DNA from: Dietzia sp. JS16-p6b
GTDB lineage: Bacteria; Actinomycetota; Actinomycetes; Mycobacteriales; Mycobacteriaceae
DNA: 64,000 bases
Reading direction: 5' to 3'
Assembly (NCBI RefSeq): GCF_003052165.1
Contig: NZ_CP024869.1
Coordinates: forward strand, 3,134,001 to 3,198,000
Under the pieces are notes generated by a model that was given only the letters and a program-made list of their open reading frames with translations, was not told the origin of the DNA and did no database searches. Made by a program: the position numbers and the translations under genes. Below, piece after piece: positions 27,307 through 36,728 of this stretch (its first letter is position 1; each line of letters begins with the position of its first letter).

Positions 27307-29244
27307 TCAGTTGCCGGGCAGGACCGGGATCCGGAACTCCGGCAGACCCGGGATCCGTATCGCGTCGTCCGGCACCGGCGGCGGCGCGACCGGGCCGGGC
27401 GGCTCGGCGGTGGGTGACGGGCTCTCGACCCGACACTCGACGCGGACGCGGGGCGCATACGTCGAGGACACGGTGTCGGTGCTGACCGTCTCCTCGCCCC
27501 GCTGGACCACTCGGGTGACCCGGGCCGTGTACCCGTCGGCGCCCGGGTCCGGGGTGCACCCGGGGCTGGTGAGGACACGGGTCTCGGCGCGGCGGAGGTC
27601 GGCCCGCGGCGCGGTCGAGATGCGAACCGTGTACTCGCGGGTCCCCCACAGCCGGACGGTGACCGCGCTGCCGCTACCCGAGGCGTCGATCACCAGGCCC
27701 GTGCCCTGAGCGTTGCGGAATCCCACGTCCTCGGACGCGGTGGCGTCGCGACCGGCGGGGAACTGCGCCCCGTCGACACCTCGGCCGGTCCGGACCAGCC
27801 CCTGCGCCCCGGACTCGAACGCGGCGTTGAAGAGCGCGGTGGCCACGGCGTCGGCGGACACGTCTCCCGAGACGACCCCGGTGACATCGGACATGGAGAA
27901 GGTCTCGCCGGCGGGGATGAACTGCCCGGCGAGCGAGGCGATCATCGACTGCGCCCGTCCACTGGCGCCCACCGCGACGGTGAACTCACCGACGGGCTCG
28001 CGGATCCCGGCCCTCTCGGCCTCCTCGGTGGTGACCTCCGGGTCCCGACCCACGTAGGCCACCGGCAGCACGCGCGGCCCCTGCACATCGGTGAGCTGCC
28101 CCGGGAGCGCCCTGAGGAGCGGACCCCACGAGACGGTGCGCCCCGGGACTGCGGGGACGACCGAGGCGGTCGATCCGCTGAAGGAGAACGAGGCGTCCCT
28201 CCCCTCCTGCTCGGTCTCCTCCATCAGCGGCTCCAGGATCCCCTTTGCCGCATCCGCGTCGAACCGGGGCTCCAGCACGGCCCCGTTGCGCACGAACGTG
28301 AGGTACTCGCCGATCCGGTCCCGCGGGAACAGGACGGGCACGGCGTGCGGGTCGTCGGCGTCGACCATCTCGAGCTCCCGCTCGGCGGGGACCGCCCGGT
28401 CCCTCCCCGGGGGCGGCGGCGGGGCCGGCAACCGTGTCGTGATGGTGGTGACGGGCGGCTCCGTTCCGTCCTCGCGCATCCGCGAGGCCAACAACGTCAG
28501 GTCGCGCCCGGCGGCGGGCTCGGCCACGTCGCGGATGAGCGCACGCACCTCGTCCGCCTGCGTCTCGGTGGGGGTGTAGTCGACGACGAGGTCGACCCCG
28601 TCGTCGTCGAGCCAGTGGGCGAGCACGGCATCGCGCGAGCTCTCGATCCGCAGCCGCTGACCGTCCAACGGGATGGCGGAGCGGACCTCGTCGCGGTCGA
28701 ACCAGATGGCGCCCTCCCGCGGTTCGAAGTCCGCCTGCAGGGAGAGCTTCTCCAGGAAGTCGGTCAGTCGTGCGTCGGGGATCACGCTGGCGATGCCCAC
28801 CTCGGTGGACCACACCAGGCTGATGAGGCGCGTGAGGGGGTTGAGGGGTTGCTCTCCCGCCCGGTCCAGGGTGCCCTGCCAGTCCACGGACAACCCGACC
28901 GACCGCGGATCGAGGGTGGTCGACACGACGCCGGCCCGGAGATCGACCTCCTCGTCGACCCGTGGACCCAACTCACGGATGAGGAGCTGCTCGGCGTCCT
29001 CCGTCCGCATCCCGCCCACCTGGATCCCGGCCACCTCCGCCCCGCGCGGAACCCGGCCGATGCTGTGGACGAGGTCGAATCCGTAGAGCACCGCCAGGCC
29101 CATGAAGACGCCGACTCCGGTGTGGATCCACCTCGACCGCACGCGGTAGCGACGCCGGTCGGCGGCCGCGGGATGCGGGCCCTCGCCCTCGAGTACGACG
29201 GGCCGGGCGGGGCCGGCGTCACCGGTGGTGGTGGATTCGTCCAC
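27307..29244 (-). CDS. VanW-family membrane-anchored protein with peptidoglycan-binding-like domains
   Basis: A 645-residue protein with a cytoplasmic N-terminus of about 40 residues, one transmembrane anchor (WIHTGVGVFMGLAVLYGFDLV, about 43-63), and an extracytoplasmic part. Residues 70-360 contain two repeats resembling the PG_binding_4 domains that precede VanW (LPAGGxxTxEAExxL-like; SVDWQGTLDRAG), and the C-terminal half is a VanW domain (EFTVAVGASGRAQSMIASLAGQFIPAGETFSMSDVTG; DVGFRNAQGTGLVIDASGS). VanW proteins occur beside cell-wall genes but their biochemical role is not established. GTG 29244 is chosen for its GGAGG site; longer frames are unsupported. Separates fadE5 from fadA2, unlike in mycobacteria. 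Confidence 0.85.
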   Translation of the reverse strand: MDESTTTGDAGPARPVVLEGEGPHPAAADRRRYRVRSRWIHTGVGVFMGLAVLYGFDLVHSIGRVPRGAEVAGIQVGGMRTEDAEQLLIRELGPRVDEEVDLRAGVVSTTLDPRSVGLSVDWQGTLDRAGEQPLNPLTRLISLVWSTEVGIASVIPDARLTDFLEKLSLQADFEPREGAIWFDRDEVRSAIPLDGQRLRIESSRDAVLAHWLDDDGVDLVVDYTPTETQADEVRALIRDVAEPAAGRDLTLLASRMREDGTEPPVTTITTRLPAPPPPPGRDRAVPAERELEMVDADDPHAVPVLFPRDRIGEYLTFVRNGAVLEPRFDADAAKGILEPLMEETEQEGRDASFSFSGSTASVVPAVPGRTVSWGPLLRALPGQLTDVQGPRVLPVAYVGRDPEVTTEEAERAGIREPVGEFTVAVGASGRAQSMIASLAGQFIPAGETFSMSDVTGVVSGDVSADAVATALFNAAFESGAQGLVRTGRGVDGAQFPAGRDATASEDVGFRNAQGTGLVIDASGSGSAVTVRLWGTREYTVRISTAPRADLRRAETRVLTSPGCTPDPGADGYTARVTRVVQRGEETVSTDTVSSTYAPRVRVECRVESPSPTAEPPGPVAPPPVPDDAIRIPGLPEFRIPVLPGN

Positions 29245-29350
29245 TGGTTCTCGCCTCCTCACGAGCGGGGACTCTCGACCCGGCGGGGCGCCGACCGGGG
29301 ATGTCCCACCCGAACCACTGTGGCGTCCACTATGACGGACCGGCACCGAT

Positions 29351-29387
29351 GAGTGCAGCCCCCGCGCCGTACGCGGGGGCTGCACTC
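29351..29387 (-). terminator. Terminator after fadA2
   Basis: A perfect 16-bp stem (GAGTGCAGCCCCCGCG and its complement) with a 5-nt loop, 39 bp past the fadA2 stop on the minus strand and 106 bp before the VanW start, so it should separate the two transcription units. Confidence 0.75.
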
Positions 29388-29426
29388 AGGAAAACCAGCC
29401 GGGTGCCGACCGGGTCGGCTGCGGGG

Positions 29427-30740
29427 TCAGCGTTCGACGATCGCCGTGACGCCCTGACCGCCGGCGGCGCAGACGGAGATGAGCGCGCGGCCCGAGCCCT
29501 TCTCCTCCAGCAGCTTGGCGGTGGCGGCCAGGATGCGGGCTCCGGTCGCCGCGAACGGGTGCCCGGCCGCCAGCGACGAGCCGTGGACGTTGAGCTTGCT
29601 GCGATCGATCGACCCGAGCGCCGAGTCCAGCCCCAGGCGCTCGGTGCAGTACTCCTCGGACTCCCAGGCCGCGAGCGTGGCCAGGACCTGCGAGGCGAAG
29701 GCCTCGTGGATCTCGTAGTAGTCGAAGTCCTGCAGGGTCAGGTCGTTACGCGCGAGCAGACGCGGCACGGCGTAGGTCGGGGCCATGAGCAGACCGTCCG
29801 GGGTGCGGCCGTCGTGACCGTGGATGAAGTCGACCGCCGCGGTCTCGGAGTCCACCAGGTAGGCACGGACCGGGAGCTTGTTCTCCTCCGCCCAGGCCTC
29901 GCTCGCCAGCAGGACCGCCGAGGCGCCGTCGGTGAGCGGCGTGGAGTTGCCGGCCGTCATGGTGGCCTCGGTGCCGTGGGCCTCGGCGTCACGCTTGCCG
30001 AACACCGGCTTGAGCTTCGCGAGCTTCTCCTCGGACGAGTCGGGACGCATGTTGTCGTCACGCGGCACGCCGAGGAACGGGGTGACCAGATCGTCCTGGA
30101 AGCCGGAGTCGTAGGAGGCGGCGAGGTTGCGGTGGCTCGCCGCGGCGAGTGCGTCCTGGTCCTCGCGGGACACCCCGAGCTCCCGCGCGGTGATGGCCGC
30201 GTGCTCGCCCATCGACAGTCCGGTGCGGGGCTCGGCGTTCTGCGGCTGCTCGGGGACCAGCGACTGCGGACGGATGTCGCCGAGGAGCTTGACCCGGTCC
30301 ATCGTGCTCTTGGCCGAGGCGACCTTGATGAGGATCTTGCGCAGGTCGTCGTTGACGGCCAGCGGGGCGTCGGAGGTGGTGTCGGTGCCGCCCGCGATTC
30401 CGGCGTCGATGCGCCCGACGGCGATCGCGTCGGCCACCTGGATGGCCGAGGCCAGGCCGGTGCCGCACGCCTGCTGCACGTCGTAGGCCGGGCTGGACGA
30501 GTCGAGCACCGAACCGATGACCGACTCACGGGTGAGGTTGAAGTCACGGGCGTGCTTGAGGACGGCCCCCGCGGCGACCATCCCGACACGCTTGCCCTGG
30601 AGGTTGTAGCGGCTCGCGAGGCCGTCGATCGCCGCGGTGAGCATGTCCTGGTTCGAGGCGTCCGCGTACTTGCCGTTCGATCGGGCGAAGGGGATTCGGT
30701 TGCCGCCGACGATGGCGACCTTGCGGGGGCTGGTGGTCAC
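29427..30740 (-). CDS. fadA2: Acetyl-CoA C-acyltransferase (thiolase) FadA2
   Basis: Thiolase of beta-oxidation, cleaving 3-ketoacyl-CoA with CoA. The 437-residue product shows the nucleophilic cysteine in [10 protein letters not shown] (near residue 92), the acyl/CoA pocket, [19 protein letters not shown] containing the active His (near 391), and the C-terminal CAAGGQG cysteine loop. Mycobacterial FadA2 (Rv0243) has nearly the same length. GTG 30740 is preferred to GTG 30749 because the GGAG ribosome binding site is at better spacing. Divergent from fabG4 across a 122-bp promoter region that carries the motif shared with fadE5. Confidence 0.94.
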   Translation of the reverse strand: MTTSPRKVAIVGGNRIPFARSNGKYADASNQDMLTAAIDGLASRYNLQGKRVGMVAAGAVLKHARDFNLTRESVIGSVLDSSSPAYDVQQACGTGLASAIQVADAIAVGRIDAGIAGGTDTTSDAPLAVNDDLRKILIKVASAKSTMDRVKLLGDIRPQSLVPEQPQNAEPRTGLSMGEHAAITARELGVSREDQDALAAASHRNLAASYDSGFQDDLVTPFLGVPRDDNMRPDSSEEKLAKLKPVFGKRDAEAHGTEATMTAGNSTPLTDGASAVLLASEAWAEENKLPVRAYLVDSETAAVDFIHGHDGRTPDGLLMAPTYAVPRLLARNDLTLQDFDYYEIHEAFASQVLATLAAWESEEYCTERLGLDSALGSIDRSKLNVHGSSLAAGHPFAATGARILAATAKLLEEKGSGRALISVCAAGGQGVTAIVER

Positions 30741-30798
30741 GTGTGTCACTCCCGTTTTATCTCGGTATCCGGTGGCCCGTAGCGCGGCCCGACGAGTA

Positions 30799-30820
30799 TT
30801 GTTACTCAGCGGTAAGTTAC
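30799..30820. promoter_or_regulatory. Shared operator-like motif in the fadA2/fabG4 divergent promoter
   Basis: TTGTTACTCAG-CGGTAAGTTAC contains TTAC-N6-GTAA as an inverted repeat and matches the fadE5 upstream site at 16 of 22 bases. It is 58 bp from the fadA2 start and 42 bp from the fabG4 start, so one bound repressor could control both directions. Confidence 0.55.
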
Positions 30821-30862
30821 TTGTCGACCCGTACGACCGCACCTCTCCAGGAGATGATCGCC

Positions 30863-32212
30863 ATGGCACAGGGCAACCTCGACCTCTACTCGCAGTTCGT
30901 GACCTCGGCCCCCGGGTCGTTCATCGCCGGCAAGGTCGGCCTCCCGCAGCCCGAGCAGCTCCGCCGTTACGAGGCCGGGCAGCCGGCCCTCCACGGCCCG
31001 GTCCTCGTCGGGGGCGAGGGCCGCCTCGTCGAACCGGTCCGCGCAATCCTCGAATCGGACTACGAGCTCGCCGGAGCGGACGCCGAGGGCAAGTTCGCGG
31101 GCCTGGTCTTCGACGCGACCGGCGTCCGCCGCGCCGAGGACCTCAAGGCCCTGTTCGACTTCTTCAACCCTGTCGTCCGCCGCGTCGCCGCCTCCGGCCG
31201 CGTCGTCGTTCTGGGGACCCCTCCGGAGGAGACGGGCTCGGTGGAGGAGCGCATCGCCCAGCGCGCGCTCGAGGGCTTCACCCGCTCGCTCGGCAAGGAG
31301 ATGAAGCGCGGCACCACGGTCCAGCTCGTCTACGTCTCCGCCGACGCCGACACCGGCGCGTCGGGCCTCGAGTCCACTCTGCGCTTCATCCTCTCGGGCA
31401 AGTCCGCCTACGTGGACGCTCAGGTGTTCCGCGTGGGTGCCGGCGCGGCGACCGCCCCCGCCTCCTGGGACCGCCCCCTCGAGGGCAAGGTCGCCGTGGT
31501 CACCGGTGCGGCCCGGGGCATCGGCGCGGAGATCGCCTCCGTACTCTCCCGCGACGGCGCCCACGTGATCTGCTGCGACGTCCCGGCGGCCGGTGAGTCG
31601 CTCTCCGCCACCGCCAACAAGGTGGGGGGCACCTCGCTGCCGCTCGACGTGACCGCCGCCGACGCCGCCGAGGTCCTGGCCAAGCACGTCCAGGAGCGCC
31701 ACGAGGGCGTCATCGACATCCTCGTCCACAACGCCGGCATCACCCGGGACAAGACCCTGGCCGGCATGGACGCCGCCCGCTGGGACGCGGTCATGGCCGT
31801 CAACCTCATCGCCCCGGAGCGGATCACCGCCGAGCTCGCGGAGAAGGGCGTGCTCACCGAGGGCGGGCGCGTGGTCGGCGTCTCCTCCATGGCCGGCATC
31901 GCCGGAAACCGCGGCCAGACCAACTACGCCGCCTCGAAGGCCGGTGTGATCGGATTCGTCAACGGCGCCTCCGCCGAGCTGGCGTCCAAGAAGATCACGG
32001 TGAACGCCGTGGCCCCCGGGTTCATCGAGACCCAGATGACCGCCGCCATCCCCTTCGCCACCCGCGAGGCCGGCCGCCGGATGAACTCCATGCAGCAGGG
32101 CGGCCTGCCGGTCGACGTGGCCGAGACCATCGCCTACTTCGCCAGCCCCGCCTCCTCCGCGGTCACCGACAACGTGATCCGCGTGTGTGGCCAGTCCCTC
32201 CTGGGCGCGTGA
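30863..32212 (+). CDS. fabG4: 3-ketoacyl-CoA/ACP reductase FabG4 (high-molecular-weight FabG)
   Basis: Short-chain dehydrogenase that reduces 3-ketoacyl thioesters; the mycobacterial enzyme (Rv0242c, 454 residues) prefers NADH and CoA substrates. The 449-residue product has an N-terminal flavodoxin-like half (1-205) without cofactor motif and a C-terminal FabG half with [11 protein letters not shown] (about 213), [10 protein letters not shown], the catalytic serine in [10 protein letters not shown] and YAASKAG with Tyr/Lys (about 354-358). ATG 30863 has AGGAG at 9 nt; the upstream ATG at 30854 is too close to it. Its stop overlaps the htdX start by four bases, indicating an operon that supplies two consecutive fatty-acid steps. 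Confidence 0.95.
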   Translation: MAQGNLDLYSQFVTSAPGSFIAGKVGLPQPEQLRRYEAGQPALHGPVLVGGEGRLVEPVRAILESDYELAGADAEGKFAGLVFDATGVRRAEDLKALFDFFNPVVRRVAASGRVVVLGTPPEETGSVEERIAQRALEGFTRSLGKEMKRGTTVQLVYVSADADTGASGLESTLRFILSGKSAYVDAQVFRVGAGAATAPASWDRPLEGKVAVVTGAARGIGAEIASVLSRDGAHVICCDVPAAGESLSATANKVGGTSLPLDVTAADAAEVLAKHVQERHEGVIDILVHNAGITRDKTLAGMDAARWDAVMAVNLIAPERITAELAEKGVLTEGGRVVGVSSMAGIAGNRGQTNYAASKAGVIGFVNGASAELASKKITVNAVAPGFIETQMTAAIPFATREAGRRMNSMQQGGLPVDVAETIAYFASPASSAVTDNVIRVCGQSLLGA

Positions 32213-33126
32213 TCGCGGTGGAGTACACCCGCCTGCCCGCCATCCCCAACCTGCTCGCCCAGTACGGCAAGGCCGCCGTCGGCTCGGCCCCCGTCGTGGG
32301 CGGCAAGCGCGACGGCAAGTCGATGCCGGAGAAGGGCGTCGAGGTGGAGGGTGTCCGCGTGGACACGGCCAACCTCGCCGCCTACACCCGGGTCTGCGAC
32401 CTGCGGTTCGGCGACGCACTGCCGCTGACCTACCCCTTCACGCTGGCCTTCCCCCTGAGCATGCAGCTCATGCTGGACCCGGCCTACCCGGTCCCGGCAA
32501 TGGGCTCGGTGCACCTGACCAACGAGATCGAGTCCCACCGTCCGCTGCGGGTGGGCGACGAGCTGTCGATCCGCGCGCGGGCCGAGAACCTGCGCGAACA
32601 CCCCGCCGGCCTGCTGCTCGACATCGTGACCGAGATCCGCACCGGCGACCACGATGAGCCGGCCTGGGTGCAGAGGTCCGGGCTGCTCTCCAAGCGCAGG
32701 ACGTCCCTCACGCCGCCCAAAGACGCGCCGCGGCCGCCGAAGCCCGAGCCGCCCACGGCGGCGGAGATCGGTGATCCCACGGTGGTCAGGTCGGTCTCCG
32801 AGTCGCTGATCGCCGAGTACGCGTCGGTGTCCGGGGACCGCAATCCCATCCACGTCTCCAAGGTGGGCGCCAAGGCGTTCGGGTTCCCGAATGTCATCGC
32901 GCACGGGATGTGGACGGCGGCGACCCTGCTCGGTGTGGTCGAAGGGGCGATCCCCGAGCGGGCGCGTTACTCGGTCGAGTTCGGCAAGCCCGTGATCCTG
33001 CCGGCGAAGCTGGGCATCTACGCCCGGCGCGGTGCCGGTGCCGACGATCCGGCCTGGTCGCTGCGGGTGCGCAACCCGCGCAAGCTCGGAACCGTCCACG
33101 CGACGGCCACCATCGAGGAGCTCTGA
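32209..33126 (+). CDS. htdX: 3-hydroxyacyl dehydratase HtdX (MaoC-like)
   Basis: Hot-dog-fold (R)-specific 3-hydroxyacyl-thioester dehydratase acting after FabG4. The 305-residue product has a diverged N-terminal hot dog (residues 20-170) and a MaoC-type C-terminal hot dog with the catalytic motif [31 protein letters not shown] (about 205-234, Asp and His). M. tuberculosis HtdX (Rv0241c) has the same position after fabG4. The GTG start overlaps the fabG4 stop (GTGA), so translation is coupled. A hairpin 14 bp after the stop ends the operon. Confidence 0.92.
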   Translation: MIAVEYTRLPAIPNLLAQYGKAAVGSAPVVGGKRDGKSMPEKGVEVEGVRVDTANLAAYTRVCDLRFGDALPLTYPFTLAFPLSMQLMLDPAYPVPAMGSVHLTNEIESHRPLRVGDELSIRARAENLREHPAGLLLDIVTEIRTGDHDEPAWVQRSGLLSKRRTSLTPPKDAPRPPKPEPPTAAEIGDPTVVRSVSESLIAEYASVSGDRNPIHVSKVGAKAFGFPNVIAHGMWTAATLLGVVEGAIPERARYSVEFGKPVILPAKLGIYARRGAGADDPAWSLRVRNPRKLGTVHATATIEEL

Positions 33127-33140
33127 CCCCACGACCTCGA

Positions 33141-33179
33141 CCCCGGTCATCCGCCCCGAACACGGGCGGGTGACCGGGG
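33141..33179 (+). terminator. Terminator after htdX
   Basis: CCCCGGTCAtCCGCCC (33141-33156) pairs with GGGCGGgTGACCGGGG (33164-33179) except one mismatch; 7-nt loop, 14 bp after the stop. Confidence 0.75.
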
Positions 33180-33261
33180 TTCGTCGTCGGTCCGGTTCCG
33201 CTCGACCGCGAATGGGCATATGTTCTGGGTCACACCGATTCTCGACCGCAGGGAGACCACC

Positions 33262-34530
33262 GTGCCCTTCTCTCCACCCACGTCCGCCGACCGATCCCGA
33301 CCGAGCCCCCGGCTCCGACCGAGGTCCCGATCCGTGGCCGGCGTCATCGCCGCGGCAGCCCTCACCCTCACCCTGCCCGCCACGGCCGTGGCCCAGTTCG
33401 GCTCCCTCGGCGGCGGCTCGGTCGACACGGGATCGGTCCCCCCGGGCGTCCTGTTCCCCCCTGCGGTCGGCGTCGGTGCCGGCGAGGGCGTCGAGGTGGT
33501 CGCGGGCCCGGCGGTCCGTGCCACGACGGTGATGGACCGGCTCAACGTCCCGTGGGACGTGGTCCGCACCCCGGACGGAACCATCCTCACCGGGGAGCGC
33601 GGCGGCCGCGTGGTGGCCCAGCCCGCGGGCGGTCAGCGTCGCGACGTCGCGATCGACCTGCCCGGCCTGGTCCGGCAGTCCGAGAGCGGCCTGATGGGCA
33701 TGGCCGTGGACGCCGGATTCGCGCAGAACCGCGAGATCCACGTGTGCTACTCCCAGAACGCGGGCGGGACGCGCGACAACCGCGTCACCACCTTCCGGGC
33801 CGCCGACAACTGGTCGGCGCTGACCAGGGTCCGCGACGTCGTGACCGGCATCCCACTGGGAGCCCAGGGCATCCACAGCGGGTGCCGTCTGCAGGTCGCC
33901 GCCGACGGGTCGATCTACATCGGCACCGGCGACACGTTCAACGCGACCGGCCCCCAGGACCCCGCCTCGTTCGCCGGCAAGATCCTGCACGTCAACCCGG
34001 ACGGCACCCCGGCCACCGGCACCTCCCCGATCCTCACCCTCGGCCACCGCAACGTCCAGGGCCTGGCCGTCCAGCCCGGCACCGGCCGCGTCTACTCCGC
34101 CGAGCACGGCCCGGACGTCGACGACGAGGTGAACCTCCTCGCGCCCGGCGCCAACTACGGCTGGGATCCCAACGTGAACGGCCAGTACAACCAGAACGTC
34201 CCGATGACGGACACCACCCGTCACCCGGACGCTGTCGGGGCGGTCTGGTCCTCGGGCAGTCCGACCCTGGCGAGCGCGGACATCGAGTTCCTGCGGGGCT
34301 CCGCGTGGGGCGAGTGGGAAGGCGCGCTGGCCATGGCGAACCTCAAGACCCAGAAGCTGGTCCTGCTGCGCCTGTCCGAGGACGGACGGTCGGTCCGCGA
34401 CGCCGCGGTCCTGCTGGAGGGCGACTTCGGTCGCCTCCGCTCGCTGACGCCGGAGCCCGGCGGCTCGCTGCTGGTCACCACCTCCAACGCGGACAACCGG
34501 GACCTGGTCTTCCGCGTGAGCCCGGCATGA
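33262..34530 (+). CDS. Secreted PQQ-dependent sugar dehydrogenase-like protein (GSDH family)
   Basis: Beta-propeller of the glucose/sorbosone dehydrogenase family, expected to be exported. The 422-residue product has a signal peptide (basic stretch, AAALTLTLPATAVA, cleavage near residue 40) and then the family landmarks LNVPWDVVRTPDGTILTGERGGRV (about 92-115), GLMGMAVDAGF, GIHSGCRLQVAADGSIYIGTGD with the catalytic-type His, and ILTLGHRNVQGLAV...YSAEHGPDVDDEVN. GTG 33262 is chosen because GGGAG lies at good distance; an ATG at 33220 lacks one. PQQ synthesis genes are not present here, so PQQ binding is inferred only. Tail to tail with the kinase-like gene. Confidence 0.85.
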   Translation: MPFSPPTSADRSRPSPRLRPRSRSVAGVIAAAALTLTLPATAVAQFGSLGGGSVDTGSVPPGVLFPPAVGVGAGEGVEVVAGPAVRATTVMDRLNVPWDVVRTPDGTILTGERGGRVVAQPAGGQRRDVAIDLPGLVRQSESGLMGMAVDAGFAQNREIHVCYSQNAGGTRDNRVTTFRAADNWSALTRVRDVVTGIPLGAQGIHSGCRLQVAADGSIYIGTGDTFNATGPQDPASFAGKILHVNPDGTPATGTSPILTLGHRNVQGLAVQPGTGRVYSAEHGPDVDDEVNLLAPGANYGWDPNVNGQYNQNVPMTDTTRHPDAVGAVWSSGSPTLASADIEFLRGSAWGEWEGALAMANLKTQKLVLLRLSEDGRSVRDAAVLLEGDFGRLRSLTPEPGGSLLVTTSNADNRDLVFRVSPA

Positions 34531-34549
34531 TCCCCACCGGGCCGGGGCG

Positions 34550-35368
34550 CTAGAGCTCCAGGACCCGCCGGGCGGCGTCGGCCAGCGCGACCGCGTAGCC
34601 GGCGCCGTGGCCGGCCGAGTGAGTGGCCAGCGGGTGCAGCTGATGCAGCGGCACCCGCTGGCGCCACCCCGGCCTCAGCGGGTGCCGCTCCTGGTAGCCG
34701 CCGAGGATCTCGTTCAGGTACGGGGCCCCGAACAGCGCGAGCATGGCCAGGTCGGTCTCGCGGTGCCCGCCGTGGGCGGCCGGGTCGATGAGCACGGCCT
34801 CCACGGACTCGACCGCGCCGACCCCGGACGCCGCGGGAGCGGGCGCCCACAGCACGTTCCCCGTCCACAGGTCGCCGTGGATGCGGGCGGGGTCGTCGCC
34901 GGGGTGGTCCAGCTCCCCGGCCGCGATCCGGTCGCAGGCGCGCTCGACCACCGCGAGGTCGGCTCCGCCCAGCACCCCCATGTCGACCGCGATCGCGACG
35001 AACGGTCGCACACGCTGCTCGGAGTAGAACTCGCCCCACGACCGGGTGGGGCGGCACTCCTGGGGGCGGTCGCCGATGAAACACCGGCCCGCCCAGTCGT
35101 CGGCGGGTGCGCCCCAGGCGGCGGCGCCGGCGTCGTGCATCACCGCGAGTGTCCGCCCGAACCGACGAGCCGCCTCCGCGGTGGCTCGACCGGCGGGAAC
35201 GGGCTCGAGGGCGATCTCGTCGTCGTCGACCCCCAGGACCTCCACCACCCGGGGCCCGCCGGGCGCCGCGGCGAGCCAGGCCAGGCCGGCGGCCTCGTGG
35301 CGGTAGAAGTCGGGTCCGTGGCGCGACCCCCTCTTGACGAACGCCCCGGCCCCTCGTGTCGCGCTCAT
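34550..35368 (-). CDS. Fructosamine kinase-like protein (aminoglycoside phosphotransferase fold)
   Basis: A 272-residue kinase-fold protein. Landmarks are FVKRGSR (ATP lysine near residue 12), a glutamate in YRHEAAGLAWL, the catalytic loop IHGDLWTGNVLW (about 188-199), and the metal-binding aspartate in LIDPAAHGGHRETDLAM (about 218-234). In the family these phosphorylate protein-bound fructosamines (deglycation). The ATG overlaps the stop of the upstream MFS gene (ATGA, 4 bp), so the two are cotranscribed; an exporter/kinase pair could handle sugar-amine adducts, but that is inference. Confidence 0.85.
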   Translation of the reverse strand: MSATRGAGAFVKRGSRHGPDFYRHEAAGLAWLAAAPGGPRVVEVLGVDDDEIALEPVPAGRATAEAARRFGRTLAVMHDAGAAAWGAPADDWAGRCFIGDRPQECRPTRSWGEFYSEQRVRPFVAIAVDMGVLGGADLAVVERACDRIAAGELDHPGDDPARIHGDLWTGNVLWAPAPAASGVGAVESVEAVLIDPAAHGGHRETDLAMLALFGAPYLNEILGGYQERHPLRPGWRQRVPLHQLHPLATHSAGHGAGYAVALADAARRVLEL

Positions 35369-36678
35369 GCGCGCACCTCCCGGGCCCGCGAGGCCCGCTC
35401 GCGTCCGAGTAGCCGCCCGGCCAACAGGACGATCACCACCCCTCCGACGAGTACCGGCGCGACGGTCCAGCGCATCCCGGCGTGCTCGGCGATCAGACCG
35501 ACGAGCGGCGGTGCCGTGAGGAATCCGAGGCGCATGACCCAGTTGAGCACGGCCAGCCCCGTCCCCGGGGACAGACCCGGGACCGAGTCGGCCCCCACCA
35601 TCGCGCCCGGGATGACGGTGGCGATGCCCCAGCCCGCCAGCGCGAAGCCGGCGAGCACCACCGTCAGCAGGGCGGGACCGTCGAGGACGAACGAGCCGAC
35701 CAGCGCCGCGCCCGCGCCCGCCACCACACACATCCCGCCCGTGCGGCCGACGTGCGCGGCGCCGATGCCGTCGACCAGACGGTCCCCGGCGAGCCGCCCG
35801 ATCAGCTGCGCGCCCTGCACGGCGATGAACCCGAACCCGGCCACCCCGGCACCGGCCACCGCGACCTCCCGGAGGTAGAGGGCCGACCACGTCTGAGCGA
35901 AATCCTCGACGACCGCCGCGGACGAGGCGAGGAGGCCGAACGCCACCAGCAGGAGCAGCGTCCGGCCGCCCGGGAGCCGGCGCTGTGGACTCTGGCGCTG
36001 CGGGACCGGGTCCCGCGAGACCCTGCGCTGCGGGGCCCGGCGCTCGCCGGACGACCCCGCGGCGCGCAGTCGCAGGGGGTGCGCGGCCAGCGCGGCGAGC
36101 GCACAGGCGACACCTGCCGCGCTCATCTGCACCACGACCGACGCCCCGATGCCGGCGGCGAACGACCCCCCGGTGGCACCGAGGACCGCCCCGAGCGACC
36201 AGACGGCGTGAAAGCGGTTGATCAGGGAGCGACCGTGCCGCAGCTGCACGCGGATGCCGTGGGCGTTCATGGCCACGTCGGTGACGGCATCGCACACCCC
36301 GAACACCAACAACAGACCCGCGAACGCCCCCACGACCGGGGAGAGCGCGAGCAGCGCGGCGGCGAGCGAGGTCAGCACCATCGCGGCCACCGCCACCGCC
36401 CCGTCCGAACGCCGACGCATCAGCGCGGGGGCGAGCAGTCCCCCCACCAGGGCGCCCGCCGGGAAGCACGCCATCGCCAGACCGAAACCGGCCGGCCCCA
36501 GGTCCAGCGCGGACTTGAGATCCGGCAGGCGGGGGACGATGGCCCCGAAGATCGCGCCGTTGGCGACGAAGAGCAGGACCGTGGCGGCCACCGGCCCGCG
36601 CAGTCCGGTCCCGCCTCCGCGCGGGCCCAGCGGCCCTCCCGTCGCGATCACGACCGTCAGACTACGTCGTGCACCCAC
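35365..36678 (-). CDS. Major facilitator superfamily transporter
   Basis: A 437-residue membrane protein with 12 predicted helices in two halves (for example VAATVLLFVANGAIFGAIVPRL, LAMACFPAGALVGGLLAPALM, LLLVAFGLLASSAAVV, LLTVVLAGFALAGWGIATVIPGAM). The RLPDLKSALDL segment after helix 1 and MRRRSD after helix 2 fit the FucP/YbjJ-like group of MFS proteins. A Pro/Arg-rich cytoplasmic loop with QRR-type direct repeats lies in the middle (about residues 205-235). Substrate unknown. The start is uncertain: GTG 36678 or GTG 36651, neither with a clear ribosome binding site. Cotranscribed with the fructosamine-kinase-like gene. Confidence 0.8.
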   Translation of the reverse strand: MGARRSLTVVIATGGPLGPRGGGTGLRGPVAATVLLFVANGAIFGAIVPRLPDLKSALDLGPAGFGLAMACFPAGALVGGLLAPALMRRRSDGAVAVAAMVLTSLAAALLALSPVVGAFAGLLLVFGVCDAVTDVAMNAHGIRVQLRHGRSLINRFHAVWSLGAVLGATGGSFAAGIGASVVVQMSAAGVACALAALAAHPLRLRAAGSSGERRAPQRRVSRDPVPQRQSPQRRLPGGRTLLLLVAFGLLASSAAVVEDFAQTWSALYLREVAVAGAGVAGFGFIAVQGAQLIGRLAGDRLVDGIGAAHVGRTGGMCVVAGAGAALVGSFVLDGPALLTVVLAGFALAGWGIATVIPGAMVGADSVPGLSPGTGLAVLNWVMRLGFLTAPPLVGLIAEHAGMRWTVAPVLVGGVVIVLLAGRLLGRERASRAREVRA

Positions 36679-36728
36679 GCCGGTAGCGTTGACGGCGGTA
36701 ACGGTCGGACGGGCGGCGGGAGCGCGAC

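Noticed and set aside
32134-34224. 696-codon minus-strand frame across htdX and the sugar dehydrogenase
   Set aside because: Crosses a strong terminator hairpin and two real plus-strand genes; low-complexity complement sequence.
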